NCBI RefSeq assembly: GCF_022179445.1
Contig: NZ_BPQU01000022.1
Coordinates: 1 to 64,000 of the forward strand
Direction: 5' to 3'
DNA length: 64,000 nt
Source of the DNA: Methylobacterium mesophilicum
GTDB taxonomy: Bacteria; Pseudomonadota; Alphaproteobacteria; Rhizobiales; Beijerinckiaceae
The notes under the pieces are model-generated. The model did no database searches. It saw only the letters and a program-made list of their open reading frames with translations, and had not been told where the DNA came from. The position numbers were made by a program, and so were the translations under genes. Positions 26,619 to 34,558 of this stretch are shown piece after piece. Position 1 is the first letter of the stretch; every line of letters starts with the position of its first letter.

Positions 26619-27608
26619 ATGAAGGCGCGGGCGGGCAGGGTTTCGGCGCGGCTGGAACGGCATGAGCGGGCGCCGATCGCCGCCTCCGGGGGCTACGGGT
26701 TCCGTCGCGACCGGCGGCTCGGGGCCCGGATCGTCCGGGCCCTGGACAGCCTGCCGCACGGCTTCTGCCTGTTCGATGCCGGCGACTGCCTGGTCTTCGC
26801 CAATGCCGGCTACCGGCGGATCTTCGGACAGACGGAAGGGCAGGCGCGGCCCGGCATGCATGCCCGGACCCTCATCGCGCTCAACACGGCCCGGGGCCTC
26901 AAGGCCGAGCGGGACCCGGCGCGGATCTGGGCGGAGCGGCGCCGGATCCTGGCCCGGCGCGATCCCGAAACCGTGCTGCAGACGCTCTCGGACGGGCGCC
27001 AGCTCGCCCTCACGCTCCAGCCGCAGCCGGATGGCGGCTGGGTCGCCCTCTACGAGGACGTGACCGAGCGCCGGCGGACGGAGGCGCTGCTGCGCCACAG
27101 GGCCGATCACGACCCGCTCACCGGCCTGCCCAACCGCTCCCTGTTCGAGACCCGCCTCGACCGGGCGGCGGCCGGGCCGGGCGGCTGCGCCCTGCTGTGC
27201 ATCGACCTCGACGGCTTCAAGCCGGTCAACGACGTCTACGGCCACGCCGCGGGCGACGCGCTGCTGCGGCAGGTGGCCGAACGGCTCCGGGAAGGTCTCG
27301 GCGACCGGGATACCGCGTCCCGCCTCGGCGGCGACGAGTTCGCCCTGCTGCTGGACGACGCCCCGCTCGCGACCGTGCTCGACTCGGCCCACCGCATCCA
27401 CCGGCGGCTCACCGAACCCTACGATGTCGGGGCCGACCGGCCGGTCCTGATCGGGGCCGCCATCGGCATCGCCTGCGCACCGGTCCACGCCGCCCAGGGG
27501 CAAATCCTCGTCACGCAGGCCGACGCGGCGATGTACCAGGCCAAGCGGCTCGGCCATCCCTGCCTGTGGGACGCTTCGCTGCGCCTCGGCTCCGCACCGG
27601 CCTCGTGA
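26619..27608 (+). CDS. PAS-GGDEF diguanylate cyclase
   Basis: The 329-residue protein has a PAS-like sensor segment (about 36-150, ending ALYEDVTERRRTE) and a GGDEF domain from about 160. The active site RLGGDEF is intact at residues 235-241, and DHDPLTGLPNRSLF marks the domain start, so it should make cyclic di-GMP from GTP. The allosteric inhibitory I-site (RxxD before the active site) is absent: the R position is a Gly. No membrane segment is visible, so it is a cytosolic cyclase. The start is ATG 26619; the frame stays open upstream to 26412, but across a hairpin-flanked, non-conserved stretch. Confidence 0.88.
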   Translation: MKARAGRVSARLERHERAPIAASGGYGFRRDRRLGARIVRALDSLPHGFCLFDAGDCLVFANAGYRRIFGQTEGQARPGMHARTLIALNTARGLKAERDPARIWAERRRILARRDPETVLQTLSDGRQLALTLQPQPDGGWVALYEDVTERRRTEALLRHRADHDPLTGLPNRSLFETRLDRAAAGPGGCALLCIDLDGFKPVNDVYGHAAGDALLRQVAERLREGLGDRDTASRLGGDEFALLLDDAPLATVLDSAHRIHRRLTEPYDVGADRPVLIGAAIGIACAPVHAAQGQILVTQADAAMYQAKRLGHPCLWDASLRLGSAPAS

Positions 27609-27624
27609 CGCCCGGCGGCCCGGC

Positions 27625-28056
27625 TCACCGGGCCTTGTCGTGCTCCGCGAGGCCGACGGCCTTGTAATCGTAGGTCGGATAGAATTCGGTGCGGTACGCG
27701 CCCCAGGCGGTATCCTCCAGGACGCGGTTGATTTCGCGCAGCCGGGTCGCGGGCAGCCGCAGGACGATGATCTGCCCGATGCCCATGACGACGTTCCAGG
27801 ACACGACCTCGATGCCGGGCGGCGGGAAGGCCTTGTAGAAGCCCTGCTGGGCCAGCTGCGCGTTCAGTTCGGAAAGCGGACGCGACTGGTCGTGCCGCAA
27901 AAAGACCGTGAGCAGGATGGCGTTGTCCGGCGTCGCCGGGGTCGAGCCTGCCTGCGGCGGCGGCGGCGTCTGAGCCATGGCCGGCAGCGCCGTCGTGCCT
28001 ATCAGCAGCGCAAGCGCCGCCAGACCCGGCCGGATCGCGATCCTCGAGCGTCTCAT
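27625..28056 (-). CDS. Secreted hypothetical protein
   Basis: The 143-residue product has a clear signal peptide (hydrophobic LAALALLIGTTALPAMAQ, cleavage after AMA), then a Pro-rich spacer and a compact C-terminal domain with alternating hydrophobic strands (AILLTVFLRHDQSRPL, IEVVSWNVVMGIGQIIVLRLP). The family is not recognised. A cytosolic GGDEF gene converges on it with a 17-bp gap. Confidence 0.7.
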   Translation of the reverse strand: MRRSRIAIRPGLAALALLIGTTALPAMAQTPPPPQAGSTPATPDNAILLTVFLRHDQSRPLSELNAQLAQQGFYKAFPPPGIEVVSWNVVMGIGQIIVLRLPATRLREINRVLEDTAWGAYRTEFYPTYDYKAVGLAEHDKAR

Positions 28057-28143
28057 GCGTTCTCCCCGCCCATCCGAACCGGCGCGAGACCAACGCGGCA
28101 GGCCCGCTTTCGTCGCAGCACGGTCGGCCGGCGGCCCGGGCGT

Positions 28144-28377
28144 TCAGTCCGGCTCGACATCGTAGGACAGGCGCAGCCGCAGGCGGACGGCGCCCTGCTC
28201 GTCCCGGACGGCGATCACGTAATCCTGCCGCACCTGCGGGTCCGAGAGCCCCTGCGCGATCCGGGTCATCATGCGCACCGCCTGGGCCTGCGCGGCGGCG
28301 AGATCGGGCAGGTCGAAGCCCGTCTGGTCGCGAACCAGGTTCGCACCATCGTGGAGATCGATGAAGTATCGGGGCAC
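28144..28377 (-). CDS. DUF6894-like small protein
   Basis: The 77-residue protein begins (GTG) PRYFIDLHDGANLVRDQTGFDLPDL, which is the characteristic start of the DUF6894 family common in Methylobacterium and Bradyrhizobium. It ends with a strand-rich C terminus. The function is unknown. An inverted repeat lies about 40 bp upstream (28419-28437). Confidence 0.75.
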   Translation of the reverse strand: MPRYFIDLHDGANLVRDQTGFDLPDLAAAQAQAVRMMTRIAQGLSDPQVRQDYVIAVRDEQGAVRLRLRLSYDVEPD

Positions 28378-28418
28378 GGATATAGGCTCTGAAGACGCGA
28401 TCGCGCGCCATCATCGTG

Positions 28419-28437
28419 CTACGTTGTTTCTACGTAG
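28419..28437. promoter_or_regulatory. Inverted repeat upstream of the DUF6894-like gene
   Basis: CTACGT (28419-28424) and ACGTAG (28432-28437) form a perfect 6-bp inverted repeat with a 7-bp spacer. It lies 42 bp before the start of the minus-strand gene, so it could be an operator. The binding protein is unknown. Confidence 0.3.
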
Positions 28438-28508
28438 TGTCCAGGGGGCGAAAGATGCATTTCGCGTCCGTCGTATACCTGCCGTGGTTCAGGCCTCGGC
28501 GACGCGCC

Positions 28509-28763
28509 TCAACCGCCCTGGAGGCTCTCGGCGAAGTCTTCCGGCACCTCGCCGAACTGGCCGAGGATCGTTACGCCCTCGAGTTCGCCGGTCTCGTCGT
28601 CGGCGACCACCTTCAGCGCCGCCGCACCGGGCATCCGGGCGGCCAGCGCCTCGGCCTTCTTGAGCGCGCCGAACTCGCTCTGGGCGGGCTCCTGCCGGGC
28701 CGGCCTCAGCCGCTTCCGATGCAGCTCGAACGGCTGCACCACGAATGTCGTCTTCATCGCCAT
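28509..28763 (-). CDS. Small hypothetical protein
   Basis: The 84-residue basic-then-acidic protein begins MAMKTTFVVQPFELHRKRLRPA. A helical alanine-rich middle follows (FGALKKAEALAARMPGAAAL), then a strand-rich end (LKVVADDETGELEGVTILGQFG). It looks like a compact soluble domain, with no signal peptide. Two adjacent ATG codons (28763 and 28757) could start it. The family is not recognised with confidence. Confidence 0.6.
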   Translation of the reverse strand: MAMKTTFVVQPFELHRKRLRPARQEPAQSEFGALKKAEALAARMPGAAALKVVADDETGELEGVTILGQFGEVPEDFAESLQGG

Positions 28764-28861
28764 CCACCACCTTTGAAGCACGCGGCGCGGTTGCGATAGG
28801 GCGTCCACCCGAAAGATGGCCGCGGGCGTGCCCGGGCGACGACGCGTCCGGCGATCCCCGG

Positions 28862-29047
28862 TCAGAGGCTGCGGGTCGTGACGCCGAGCGCCAGCAGCAG
28901 GTAGGCCCCGATGAAGAACCATTGCCGGTGCGCCACCACCGTCCGCCCGACCATCGGGATGCGGGTGTAGAGGCTGGCGACGGCAAGGCCGATCAGCACG
29001 GCCGAGACCAGGAAGGTGAGCAGGCGCGGGGCGGACAGCGTGGGCAT
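28862..29047 (-). CDS. Small membrane protein
   Basis: The 61-residue ORF is made of two hydrophobic helices (LLTFLVSAVLIGLAVASLY and WFFIGAYLLLALGV) joined by a basic turn (MVGRTVVAHRQ). It has no recognised family. It lies next to another small membrane ORF on the same strand and the two may form a unit. Confidence 0.55.
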   Translation of the reverse strand: MPTLSAPRLLTFLVSAVLIGLAVASLYTRIPMVGRTVVAHRQWFFIGAYLLLALGVTTRSL

Positions 29048-29081
29048 GGCCCATGCTCGCGCCGGGACGGTTACCGGCCCG

Positions 29082-29288
29082 TTACCGGTCGAGCCCCGGA
29101 ATGCGGGGCCGGTCCGGCGTGAGCGGGCCGGTGGAGCCCGGCAGCAGCCCGACCTGGGCCAGCCACAGCGCCATGATCGCCCCCGCGATCAGGGTCGCCA
29201 GCGAGGCCAGCCGGCCGGTCCAGCGCCGGGTGATGATCATGACGGCCAGGACGACCAGAAGGGCGAGGAGGAGAGCGAGCAGGAGCAT
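29082..29288 (-). CDS. Small membrane protein
   Basis: The 68-residue ORF has two transmembrane helices (LLLALLLALLVVLAVMII and SLATLIAGAIMALWLAQVGLL) with a basic ITRRWTGR linker. A Pro-rich tail (TGPLTPDRPRIPGLDR) follows. It starts upstream of the 28862 gene with 34 bp between them. The function is unknown. Confidence 0.55.
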   Translation of the reverse strand: MLLLALLLALLVVLAVMIITRRWTGRLASLATLIAGAIMALWLAQVGLLPGSTGPLTPDRPRIPGLDR

Positions 29289-29977
29289 GGCTGGCCCATG
29301 CCACGGCCGCGCCCGCGCGTCACCGCGGCGACCACCGCCTTTCGAAGACTAATCGCCTTGAAGTTGAGAATATCGTGGCGTCCCGATCATGAAAGGTGCG
29401 GAGTCGGGGAGGGGGTGCGCTGATATTTCCGGGTGATCGCGGCTTTGCCCCGACCATGACGCCCGATCCCCCCGCGCGCCATCGTACAGGTCCAGGCTTG
29501 GTCGCAGCGTCGGAAGCACAATCCTCCTCACACACACGCCGTGTCGCGCCCCTCGCCGGCAGGCCATCGCCGAGATGCTGCGGAGGCCTGACAACTTCCC
29601 CTGGTCCAACGATCACTGTGTTCAAGCAAGAAAGTCCACGCCTGCGTCGACAAAGCATGCGATGCTACGCTCGGGTCGGCGGACGCATCATCGGGTCTTC
29701 GCCCAAACGGCGCGAATCACGGGACGGACCCGGAATCCGTATAATCTCAGACGCGGCAAACGATTGGGCGCGGGCCGGAAACACTGGTGCAATGATTTTC
29801 GAAATCTGCAGACCGTCAGGATAGTTCACCTGACGGTTGTGCCAGAATTCCCTACCCGGGGGCGCGAGCATGCACAGCGATCATGTCCGTTACGCACCCA
29901 GCAGAACAATTTTGTAACTTGCATTCGGGTGGAAGAAGTAGCAAATCGCGTGTGAGGGGTACATCGGGAACCATGAA
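29289..29977. other. 689-bp region upstream of the MucR-like gene, no gene supported
   Basis: Overlapping frames are open but show neither a ribosome binding site nor sensible protein composition. It holds a consensus-like TATAAT hexamer (29740-29745) facing the mucR-like gene, a 9-bp stem-loop (29812-29837), and an AT-rich patch (about 29905-29925, AACAATTTTGTAACTT). These suggest a long regulated leader or a small RNA. Confidence 0.4.
29812..29837. promoter_or_regulatory. Stem-loop in the leader of the MucR-like gene
   Basis: ACCGTCAGG (29812-29820) and CCTGACGGT (29829-29837) form a perfect 9-bp stem with an 8-base loop. It lies about 70 bp after a TATAAT hexamer and 140 bp before the gene. 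It may be an attenuator, a terminator of a small RNA, or an operator. Confidence 0.4.
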
Positions 29978-30445
29978 GTGACAGAAGAAGCGATTGTGCA
30001 CACGCCTGACCTTATCGGCTTGGCGGGCGACGTCGTCGCCGCCTACGTGTCGAACAACCCAGTTCCGGCGAGCGAGCTGCCGGCCCTGATCGCCCGGGTG
30101 CACGGCGCGATCGCAGGTCTCGCCTCCGGGACGAGCGCGGCCGCAGCCGGCGCCGAGGCGCCCGTGGCCGTCGACAAGCCGAGCGCGGCCCAGATCCGCA
30201 AGTCGGTCCAGCATGACGGGATCGTCAGCTTCATCGACGGCAAGACCTACAAGACGCTGAAGCGCCACCTGACCGCCAACGGCCTCAGCCCGCAGAGCTA
30301 CCGCGAGCGCTACGGCCTGCCCACGGACTACCCGATGGTCGCCCCGAGCTACGCCGAGCAGCGCTCCGCCCTCGCCAAGGCGATCGGCCTGGGCCAGCCC
30401 GGTGCCATGGCCGACCGCGAGCGCAAGGGTCGCAAGGCGGCCTGA
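29978..30445 (+). CDS. MucR/Ros family transcriptional regulator lacking zinc ligands
   Basis: The 155-residue protein has the MucR layout: an N-terminal oligomerisation segment (LAGDVVAAYVSNNPVPASELPALI) and a C-terminal Ros/MucR DNA-binding domain ending LPTDYPMVAPSYAEQRSALAKAIGLG. The usual zinc cysteine (IVC) is S84, and the second histidine after KRHL is missing (HLTANG). D87 and H97 remain. Zinc-free yet functional Ros homologues are known in Mesorhizobium, so it may still fold. MucR proteins act as H-NS-like repressors at AT-rich sites. The GTG start at 29978 gives the normal N terminus. Confidence 0.87.
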   Translation: MTEEAIVHTPDLIGLAGDVVAAYVSNNPVPASELPALIARVHGAIAGLASGTSAAAAGAEAPVAVDKPSAAQIRKSVQHDGIVSFIDGKTYKTLKRHLTANGLSPQSYRERYGLPTDYPMVAPSYAEQRSALAKAIGLGQPGAMADRERKGRKAA

Positions 30446-30715
30446 TCGACAGCGACCTCGACGCCTCCGGCGGCGGATGCCGCCGAGGTCGTCCCGGCCA
30501 CGTACGACCGGTGCGCACGCCCTCCGGATCCCTCATCCGTCGACCGCGTGCCACCTTCGACGATCCCGGACTGCCACGTCGAACGGTCCGGCCCGTGATC
30601 GTTGCCCCGCAGCCACACATGTCTGCGACGTGGCCCGACACGGACAAGCTGCCACACTCTGCACAAAGCTGATGCCCACCCCGGTTCCTGAGAAGAACGG
30701 GTGCGGGGTCGAAGC

Positions 30716-30988
30716 ATGATGAAGCGTGAGCAGACGAACTCCGTGGTGGCCTTCCCGGCGCATATCGCGCCGACCGTGGCCGACGAGGACACCGCTTCGG
30801 TGATCGCCGTGCTGCAGGAGCAGCTCGCCCTCGCCCGCGAGGGGCGGCTGCGCTCGGTGGCGGTCGTCTCGGTCTCGACCGATGGCGAGGCGATCGGCAC
30901 GCAATGGTCGTGCAAGGGCGCCGACATCTCCAGCCTGATCGGCAAGCTGACCGTGCTGACCCACGACATGATGTCGGCCCGGAAATAA
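30716..30988 (+). CDS. Small hypothetical protein
   Basis: The 90-residue protein begins MMKREQTNSVVAFPAHI. Its middle predicts a helix (VIAVLQEQLALAREGR) followed by two strands (SVAVVSVSTDGEAIGTQWSC), and it ends in a helix. Similar small cytosolic proteins occur in Methylobacterium, but no function is known to me. The start at ATG 30716 is chosen over an upstream codon that has no ribosome binding site. Confidence 0.55.
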   Translation: MMKREQTNSVVAFPAHIAPTVADEDTASVIAVLQEQLALAREGRLRSVAVVSVSTDGEAIGTQWSCKGADISSLIGKLTVLTHDMMSARK

Positions 30989-31312
30989 TCGGCCCGCTAT
31001 TTTTTGGCCCGCAGGCAGTTGGCCAGACAGTCGCTGGCCGGAAAGTCTTCGGTTCGCACGCGGTCGGCGCATCGAGGCGTGGGGTCTATCCGGTCTTCCC
31101 GGGGGCCGGCCCGCCGGGGACGTACAGGTCCGCTCGCGCGCGCCATCGAGCACGGCATAGGAAGAACCGGGCCTGCGTGCCCGCGATCCGATGCCGCTTC
31201 GCCGAGTCTCGGGCCCGGGGGGCATCCGGGAGCGGCAGCCCTATCTCTGTGTCGCGGGGTCGGCGCAGCATGCGCTACGTCGTTCCCCAGCCCACAGAGG
31301 ATCCACCCGCCG
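30989..31312. other. 324-bp intergenic region
   Basis: No gene or clear regulatory element was found. The open frames that cross it are Arg/Pro/Gly-rich and behave like non-coding GC-rich sequence. GGCCCGC occurs twice near 30991-31013 around a T-run. Confidence 0.35.
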
Positions 31313-31675
31313 ATGAGACGCGTTCTGCTCGCCGCCGTGCTGGCCGCGTGGACCCTGCCGTCCGCACCCGCGATGGCCGAGGACGACAAGCGCACCGAGA
31401 CCATCGAGGGCCTGGTGCGGATCATCGGCGCCCAGGCCGGCATCGTCCTGTATTGCCGCAAGATCTACACCGTGGACGACACGGTGTCCGAGGGCCTGTC
31501 CCGGACGGTCCGGAGGGCCCTCGACGCGGCCCTCGGCCGTCGAAAGGCTCAGACCGCCATCGCGGAGGAAGGCCAACGCGTCGCCAAGACCATCGCGGAG
31601 GTCGGAGCGGACCAATGGTGCGCCGACCAGCGGGACATCCTCAACACGGACGGCGTCCGGGTCTTCGTCGACTGA
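31313..31675 (+). CDS. Secreted hypothetical protein
   Basis: The 120-residue protein has a signal peptide (MRRVLLAAVLAAWTLPSAPAMA, cleaved before EDDK) and a helical mature part with two cysteines (VLYCRKIY and DQWCADQ) that could form a disulfide in the periplasm. The long frame upstream to 31004 is discounted because the signal peptide defines the N terminus. The family is not recognised. Confidence 0.65.
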   Translation: MRRVLLAAVLAAWTLPSAPAMAEDDKRTETIEGLVRIIGAQAGIVLYCRKIYTVDDTVSEGLSRTVRRALDAALGRRKAQTAIAEEGQRVAKTIAEVGADQWCADQRDILNTDGVRVFVD

Positions 31676-31770
31676 GCTGCCCGGCCCGCCTCCGTCACGG
31701 AAAGGAGCTTCCACGTTTTCCCCTGGCCTATCCGCCGCGGGTGTCAGATGAGGCAGCGCGATCCTCCGTC

Positions 31771-31787
31771 GTTCTGCAGTGCAGAAC
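31771..31787. promoter_or_regulatory. Palindrome GTTCTGCAGTGCAGAAC, candidate PhaR-type operator
   Basis: This is a perfect 8-1-8 palindrome. It contains CTGC-AGT-GCAG, which fits the CTGC-N3-GCAG motif described for the PHB regulator PhaR in alphaproteobacteria. It shares the core TGCAGTGCA with the palindrome before the phasin gene (34559). It lies about 135 bp upstream of the small membrane gene at 31922; a second inverted repeat GTTCC-N5-GGAAC follows at 31801-31815. Confidence 0.5.
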
Positions 31788-31921
31788 AGATTCCGGCCTT
31801 GTTCCCACTTGGAACGTCTGTCATGTTTCGACGGTGGACGTCCCGAAAGCAGATCACGCCGGCTGCGGACGTCCTGACAAGAGCCCAAAGGGCCAGCAAG
31901 CCGGCGTCGGAGGAACACGCC

Positions 31922-32104
31922 ATGTCCACACCGATCACCATCGCCGTCGCCCTCATCGTGTGCGGCGTCGCGGTCACCGCCTTCGCCTTCACCCGCGCCC
32001 CCCGGTCGAAGGACTTCGCGGGCTGGGACGTGATGTTCATGAGCGGGATCGGCGCCGTCGCGCTCGGGTTCCTGGCGACGCTGGTCGGGGTGGTCACCGG
32101 ATAG
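31922..32104 (+). CDS. Small membrane protein
   Basis: The 60-residue protein has two transmembrane helices (ITIAVALIVCGVAVTAFAF and VMFMSGIGAVALGFLATLVGVV) and a short basic loop. GGAGG lies 8 bases upstream of the ATG at 31922, which decides this start. The upstream palindrome at 31771 may place it under the same regulator as the phasin gene. Confidence 0.6.
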   Translation: MSTPITIAVALIVCGVAVTAFAFTRAPRSKDFAGWDVMFMSGIGAVALGFLATLVGVVTG

Positions 32105-32216
32105 TGAGGCCACGCGCCGTCCTTTGAGGGCGGACGCGGACAATCCGATGCATTTCCGGAACCGGTTCTGAACCCGGCGCGCCGATCGTGCGCGCTTCGC
32201 AGTTCACGAGACGGCA

Positions 32217-32501
32217 ATGCTTGATCGACGGCGCGCCCCGCGCACGATGCTGAACGAGACCGGCAGCATCTCCATCGACGAGCATCGCAGCCTGCCGTGC
32301 ATCGTCTACGATCGCTCGCTGAGCGGCGTCCGCGTCGCCCTTCCGGACGCCGAGATCGTTCCGGAGCGCTTCGTGCTCAACATCGACGCGAGCAACGAGA
32401 TCCTCGTCTGCCGCTCCGTGTGGCGCAAGGCGGAGGAGATCGGCGCGACGACCAACGAGCCGGAGCCCGAGCGGCCGAGCCTCCGTCGGACGCCGGCCTG
32501 A
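32217..32501 (+). CDS. PilZ-like domain protein
   Basis: The 94-residue protein begins MLDRRRAPRTMLNETGSISID and continues with a YDRSLSGVRVALPDAE stretch. The basic RRRAPR segment followed about 25 residues later by D-x-S-x-SG is the cyclic di-GMP-binding signature of PilZ domains, although here the domain is short and the tail is disordered. It may respond to cyclic di-GMP from enzymes such as the GGDEF protein at 26619; that link is inference. Confidence 0.65.
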   Translation: MLDRRRAPRTMLNETGSISIDEHRSLPCIVYDRSLSGVRVALPDAEIVPERFVLNIDASNEILVCRSVWRKAEEIGATTNEPEPERPSLRRTPA

Positions 32502-32522
32502 GCGTCCTCCGGCCGGCGCGCG

Positions 32523-32912
32523 TCAGCCGGAGCGCCGCGCGTTCCAACGGCCGCTGCAGGTGACGATCCCGCCGGTCGACCGCCACGTGCCGCTGCCGGC
32601 GCCCTGCGTGTCGAGGCTGCCGTCGATCGGCACCGTGTTCGAGCCGCTGATGATCGTGGCCGAGACGCGACCGCTCGACGAGACGCCGCCGTCGATGTCG
32701 ACGTCGTCCCCCGGGATCGAGGCGTCGCTGTCCTTGATCTTGACCTGATAGCTCGTCGAGGCCGCGCAGGGCCCTTCGGAGGTCGTCGCCACGATGGTCC
32801 AGGCGCCGTCGTAGCGGTTCGGTATCTTGATCTTCTTCGTGCCCGCGAGGGCGGGCGTCAGGACGCCGACGATCAGGGTCGCGGTCAGGATCGGGACAAG
32901 GCAACGGGGCAC
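32523..32912 (-). CDS. Secreted hypothetical protein
   Basis: With GTG 32912 as start, the 129-residue product has a signal peptide (VPILTATLIVGVLTPALAG) and a strand-rich mature domain beginning TKKIKIPNRYDGAWTIVATTSEGPC. Two cysteines (EGPCAAS and IVTCSGRW) could pair, and it ends in a GTWRSTGG/CSGRW pattern. Similar small exported proteins occur across Methylobacterium. The function is unknown. Confidence 0.6.
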   Translation of the reverse strand: MPRCLVPILTATLIVGVLTPALAGTKKIKIPNRYDGAWTIVATTSEGPCAASTSYQVKIKDSDASIPGDDVDIDGGVSSSGRVSATIISGSNTVPIDGSLDTQGAGSGTWRSTGGIVTCSGRWNARRSG

Positions 32913-33080
32913 GGGGTCACTCTCGCTCGCGCCGCCGGGACCGACCACGCGGAGACAGAACCGTGAGAGGCCGAAACGGTTGCCTTGGCCCTTCGGCGGG
33001 CACCTTCGCGCGTGACGACCGTTCTGTCCGTGCCGGGCCCGCCGCACGCGGGGCGCGGCATCGCCTCCGGGGGACCCGCC

Positions 33081-33263
33081 ATGCCTGATCCGAGATCGCC
33101 CAGCGCCGACGAGGCGCCCGAGCCCGCGCTGCCGCAGGGCCTGCCGATGCCGCCGAATACCGGCGACATGCCGCCGCCGCGGCTGCCGCCGGCCCCGGAG
33201 GACGATCCTGCGCCGCCGGCACGGGAGCCGGCGCCGGACATCGACGACGTGACGGGCCTGTGA
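33081..33263 (+). CDS. Proline-rich small hypothetical protein
   Basis: The 60-residue ORF is Pro/Ala/Asp-rich (PDPRSPSADEAPEPALPQ, then PPPRLPPAPEDDPAPPA) and predicted to be disordered. A GGGGGA sequence lies upstream of the ATG at 33081. Its stop overlaps the GTG start of the next gene (GTGA), which argues that both are translated. Confidence 0.45.
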   Translation: MPDPRSPSADEAPEPALPQGLPMPPNTGDMPPPRLPPAPEDDPAPPAREPAPDIDDVTGL

Positions 33264-33544
33264 AGACCGCCGGCCTCGCGCGGGGACCGCGGTCGCTGCG
33301 CGTGTGCCTGGGTCTGATCGCTTCGCTGGCGTCGGTGATGGGGGCCGACGCGGCCGAGCCGCTCACCGTCGAACGGCTCAGCGCCGACGGCTGGGAGATC
33401 GCCGGCTACACCGGCACCTTCGACAACCGGTCGTCCCTGATCCTGTTTCGGAAGAAGGACACGCAGTACCTAGTTCAGTGCTCGATCCTGTACGACGTGA
33501 CCCGCAATCCGCGCGTGATCACCAACTGCTACGAGCTGCACTGA
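33260..33544 (+). CDS. Secreted hypothetical protein
   Basis: The 94-residue protein starts at GTG 33260, overlapping the previous stop. A signal peptide (VCLGLIASLASVMGADA) precedes a compact domain, EPLTVERLSADGWEIAGYTG, continuing through DTQYLVQCSIL to TNCYELH. Two cysteines may form a disulfide. It resembles small periplasmic proteins of Methylobacterium and has no known role. Confidence 0.65.
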   Translation: MKTAGLARGPRSLRVCLGLIASLASVMGADAAEPLTVERLSADGWEIAGYTGTFDNRSSLILFRKKDTQYLVQCSILYDVTRNPRVITNCYELH

Positions 33545-33620
33545 GCGGGTCGCGCCGGATCGGGTCGAACTTCGGCGGCCCGCACCCGTTGGCGTCCGAC
33601 CGCAAGGAACGGACGAACCC

Positions 33621-33926
33621 ATGACCCGTACGACGTTGACGCTCTCGGGCGCCCTGACCCTCCTGCTGGCCGGACCGGCCGCCGCGCAGGTGACCACCGG
33701 GGGCGCCGGCAATACCGGAGTCACCGCCCCGCCCACCACGGGCGGCGTCGGAGCCGGCACCGTGGGCAGCGGACCGGGCGCCCCGATCACCACGGGCACG
33801 ACCGCCAATCCCAGCAACTCCTCCGTCCCGGGCACGACACCGGGGGTGAACATCGGCGGCACGCCGACGAGCGGCCCGCCCGGCACCGGCGGCACCGCGG
33901 GCGGCCCGGCCCTCGGCAACCGCTAG
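33621..33926 (+). CDS. Gly/Thr-rich secreted protein
   Basis: The 101-residue protein has a signal peptide (LTLSGALTLLLAGPAAAQ). The mature chain consists almost wholly of Gly, Thr, Pro and Ser (for example TTGGAGNTGVTAPPTTGG), so it is unstructured. Many such low-complexity exported proteins lie in this region. The function is unknown. Confidence 0.6.
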   Translation: MTRTTLTLSGALTLLLAGPAAAQVTTGGAGNTGVTAPPTTGGVGAGTVGSGPGAPITTGTTANPSNSSVPGTTPGVNIGGTPTSGPPGTGGTAGGPALGNR

Positions 33927-33996
33927 ATCGTCCCGGGGGGCGGGGCCGGCCTTCCGCCGACGGCGCCGCGAATCGACCCTCGCGCGCCGGGCCGGC

Positions 33997-34191
33997 TCAC
34001 TCGCCCCAGTCGATATCCAGGGACCGCTCGAACGCGGCCGCCGACATCTCCTTACCCTTGGGATCGGCGACCACGATCTCCCGGAACCCGCGCCGGACGA
34101 GTTCCCAGGTCTTCTCCATGGCCTGCTCGTCGGTCCCGCACGCGAAGGTCATGACGCGGCCGGACGGATCGATCCCCTTGACGGTGAACAC
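33997..34191 (-). CDS. Small hypothetical protein
   Basis: The 64-residue protein begins (GTG) FTVKGIDPSGRVMTFACGTDEQAMEK and has a beta-beta-alpha-beta pattern. GAGGAG lies 6 bases upstream of GTG 34191, which decides this start over the long upstream frame. It is soluble, with no signal. The family is not recognised. Confidence 0.6.
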   Translation of the reverse strand: MFTVKGIDPSGRVMTFACGTDEQAMEKTWELVRRGFREIVVADPKGKEMSAAAFERSLDIDWGE

Positions 34192-34312
34192 GACGCTCTC
34201 CTCAAATCCCCCGCCCGCATATAGCGCGGTGCACGCGATACTGCCCACCGACACCGGCGCTCCGGGACCCGTGAGGCCCCGGCGACGTTTCTCCGGACCA
34301 GGGAAGCCATGC

Positions 34313-34513
34313 ATGACTGATTCGCGAGAGCCCGCGCGCGTACCGGATCGGACGTTGCCGCCGGCCGACCCGGACTCGGAGACCGGCCCCGCGGAAGTCG
34401 AGCCGGGCGCCTCCAACAAGCCCCTGCCGATCAGCGACGACGCGCCCGAGGTCGGGCTGTCGCAGAAGGGCGGCGGCGAGGACGCGATCATCCGGCGCGA
34501 GACGGAGATCTGA
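34313..34513 (+). CDS. Small acidic hypothetical protein
   Basis: The 66-residue ORF is Pro/Asp/Glu-rich and predicted disordered, ending GGGEDAIIRRETEI. It starts at ATG 34313, 104 bp before the phasin gene on the same strand. Similar short acidic ORFs occur in related genomes. Coding status is moderately supported. Confidence 0.45.
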   Translation: MTDSREPARVPDRTLPPADPDSETGPAEVEPGASNKPLPISDDAPEVGLSQKGGGEDAIIRRETEI

Positions 34514-34558
34514 CAGAATCCGGGGTCCCGTCACTCGCCGATCCCTGGACCTTCTCGC

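Noticed and set aside
29396..29955. Two overlapping plus-strand open frames before the MucR-like gene
   Set aside because: No recognisable domain, no start signal, and they cover a TATAAT hexamer and a stem-loop, so a regulatory reading is preferred.
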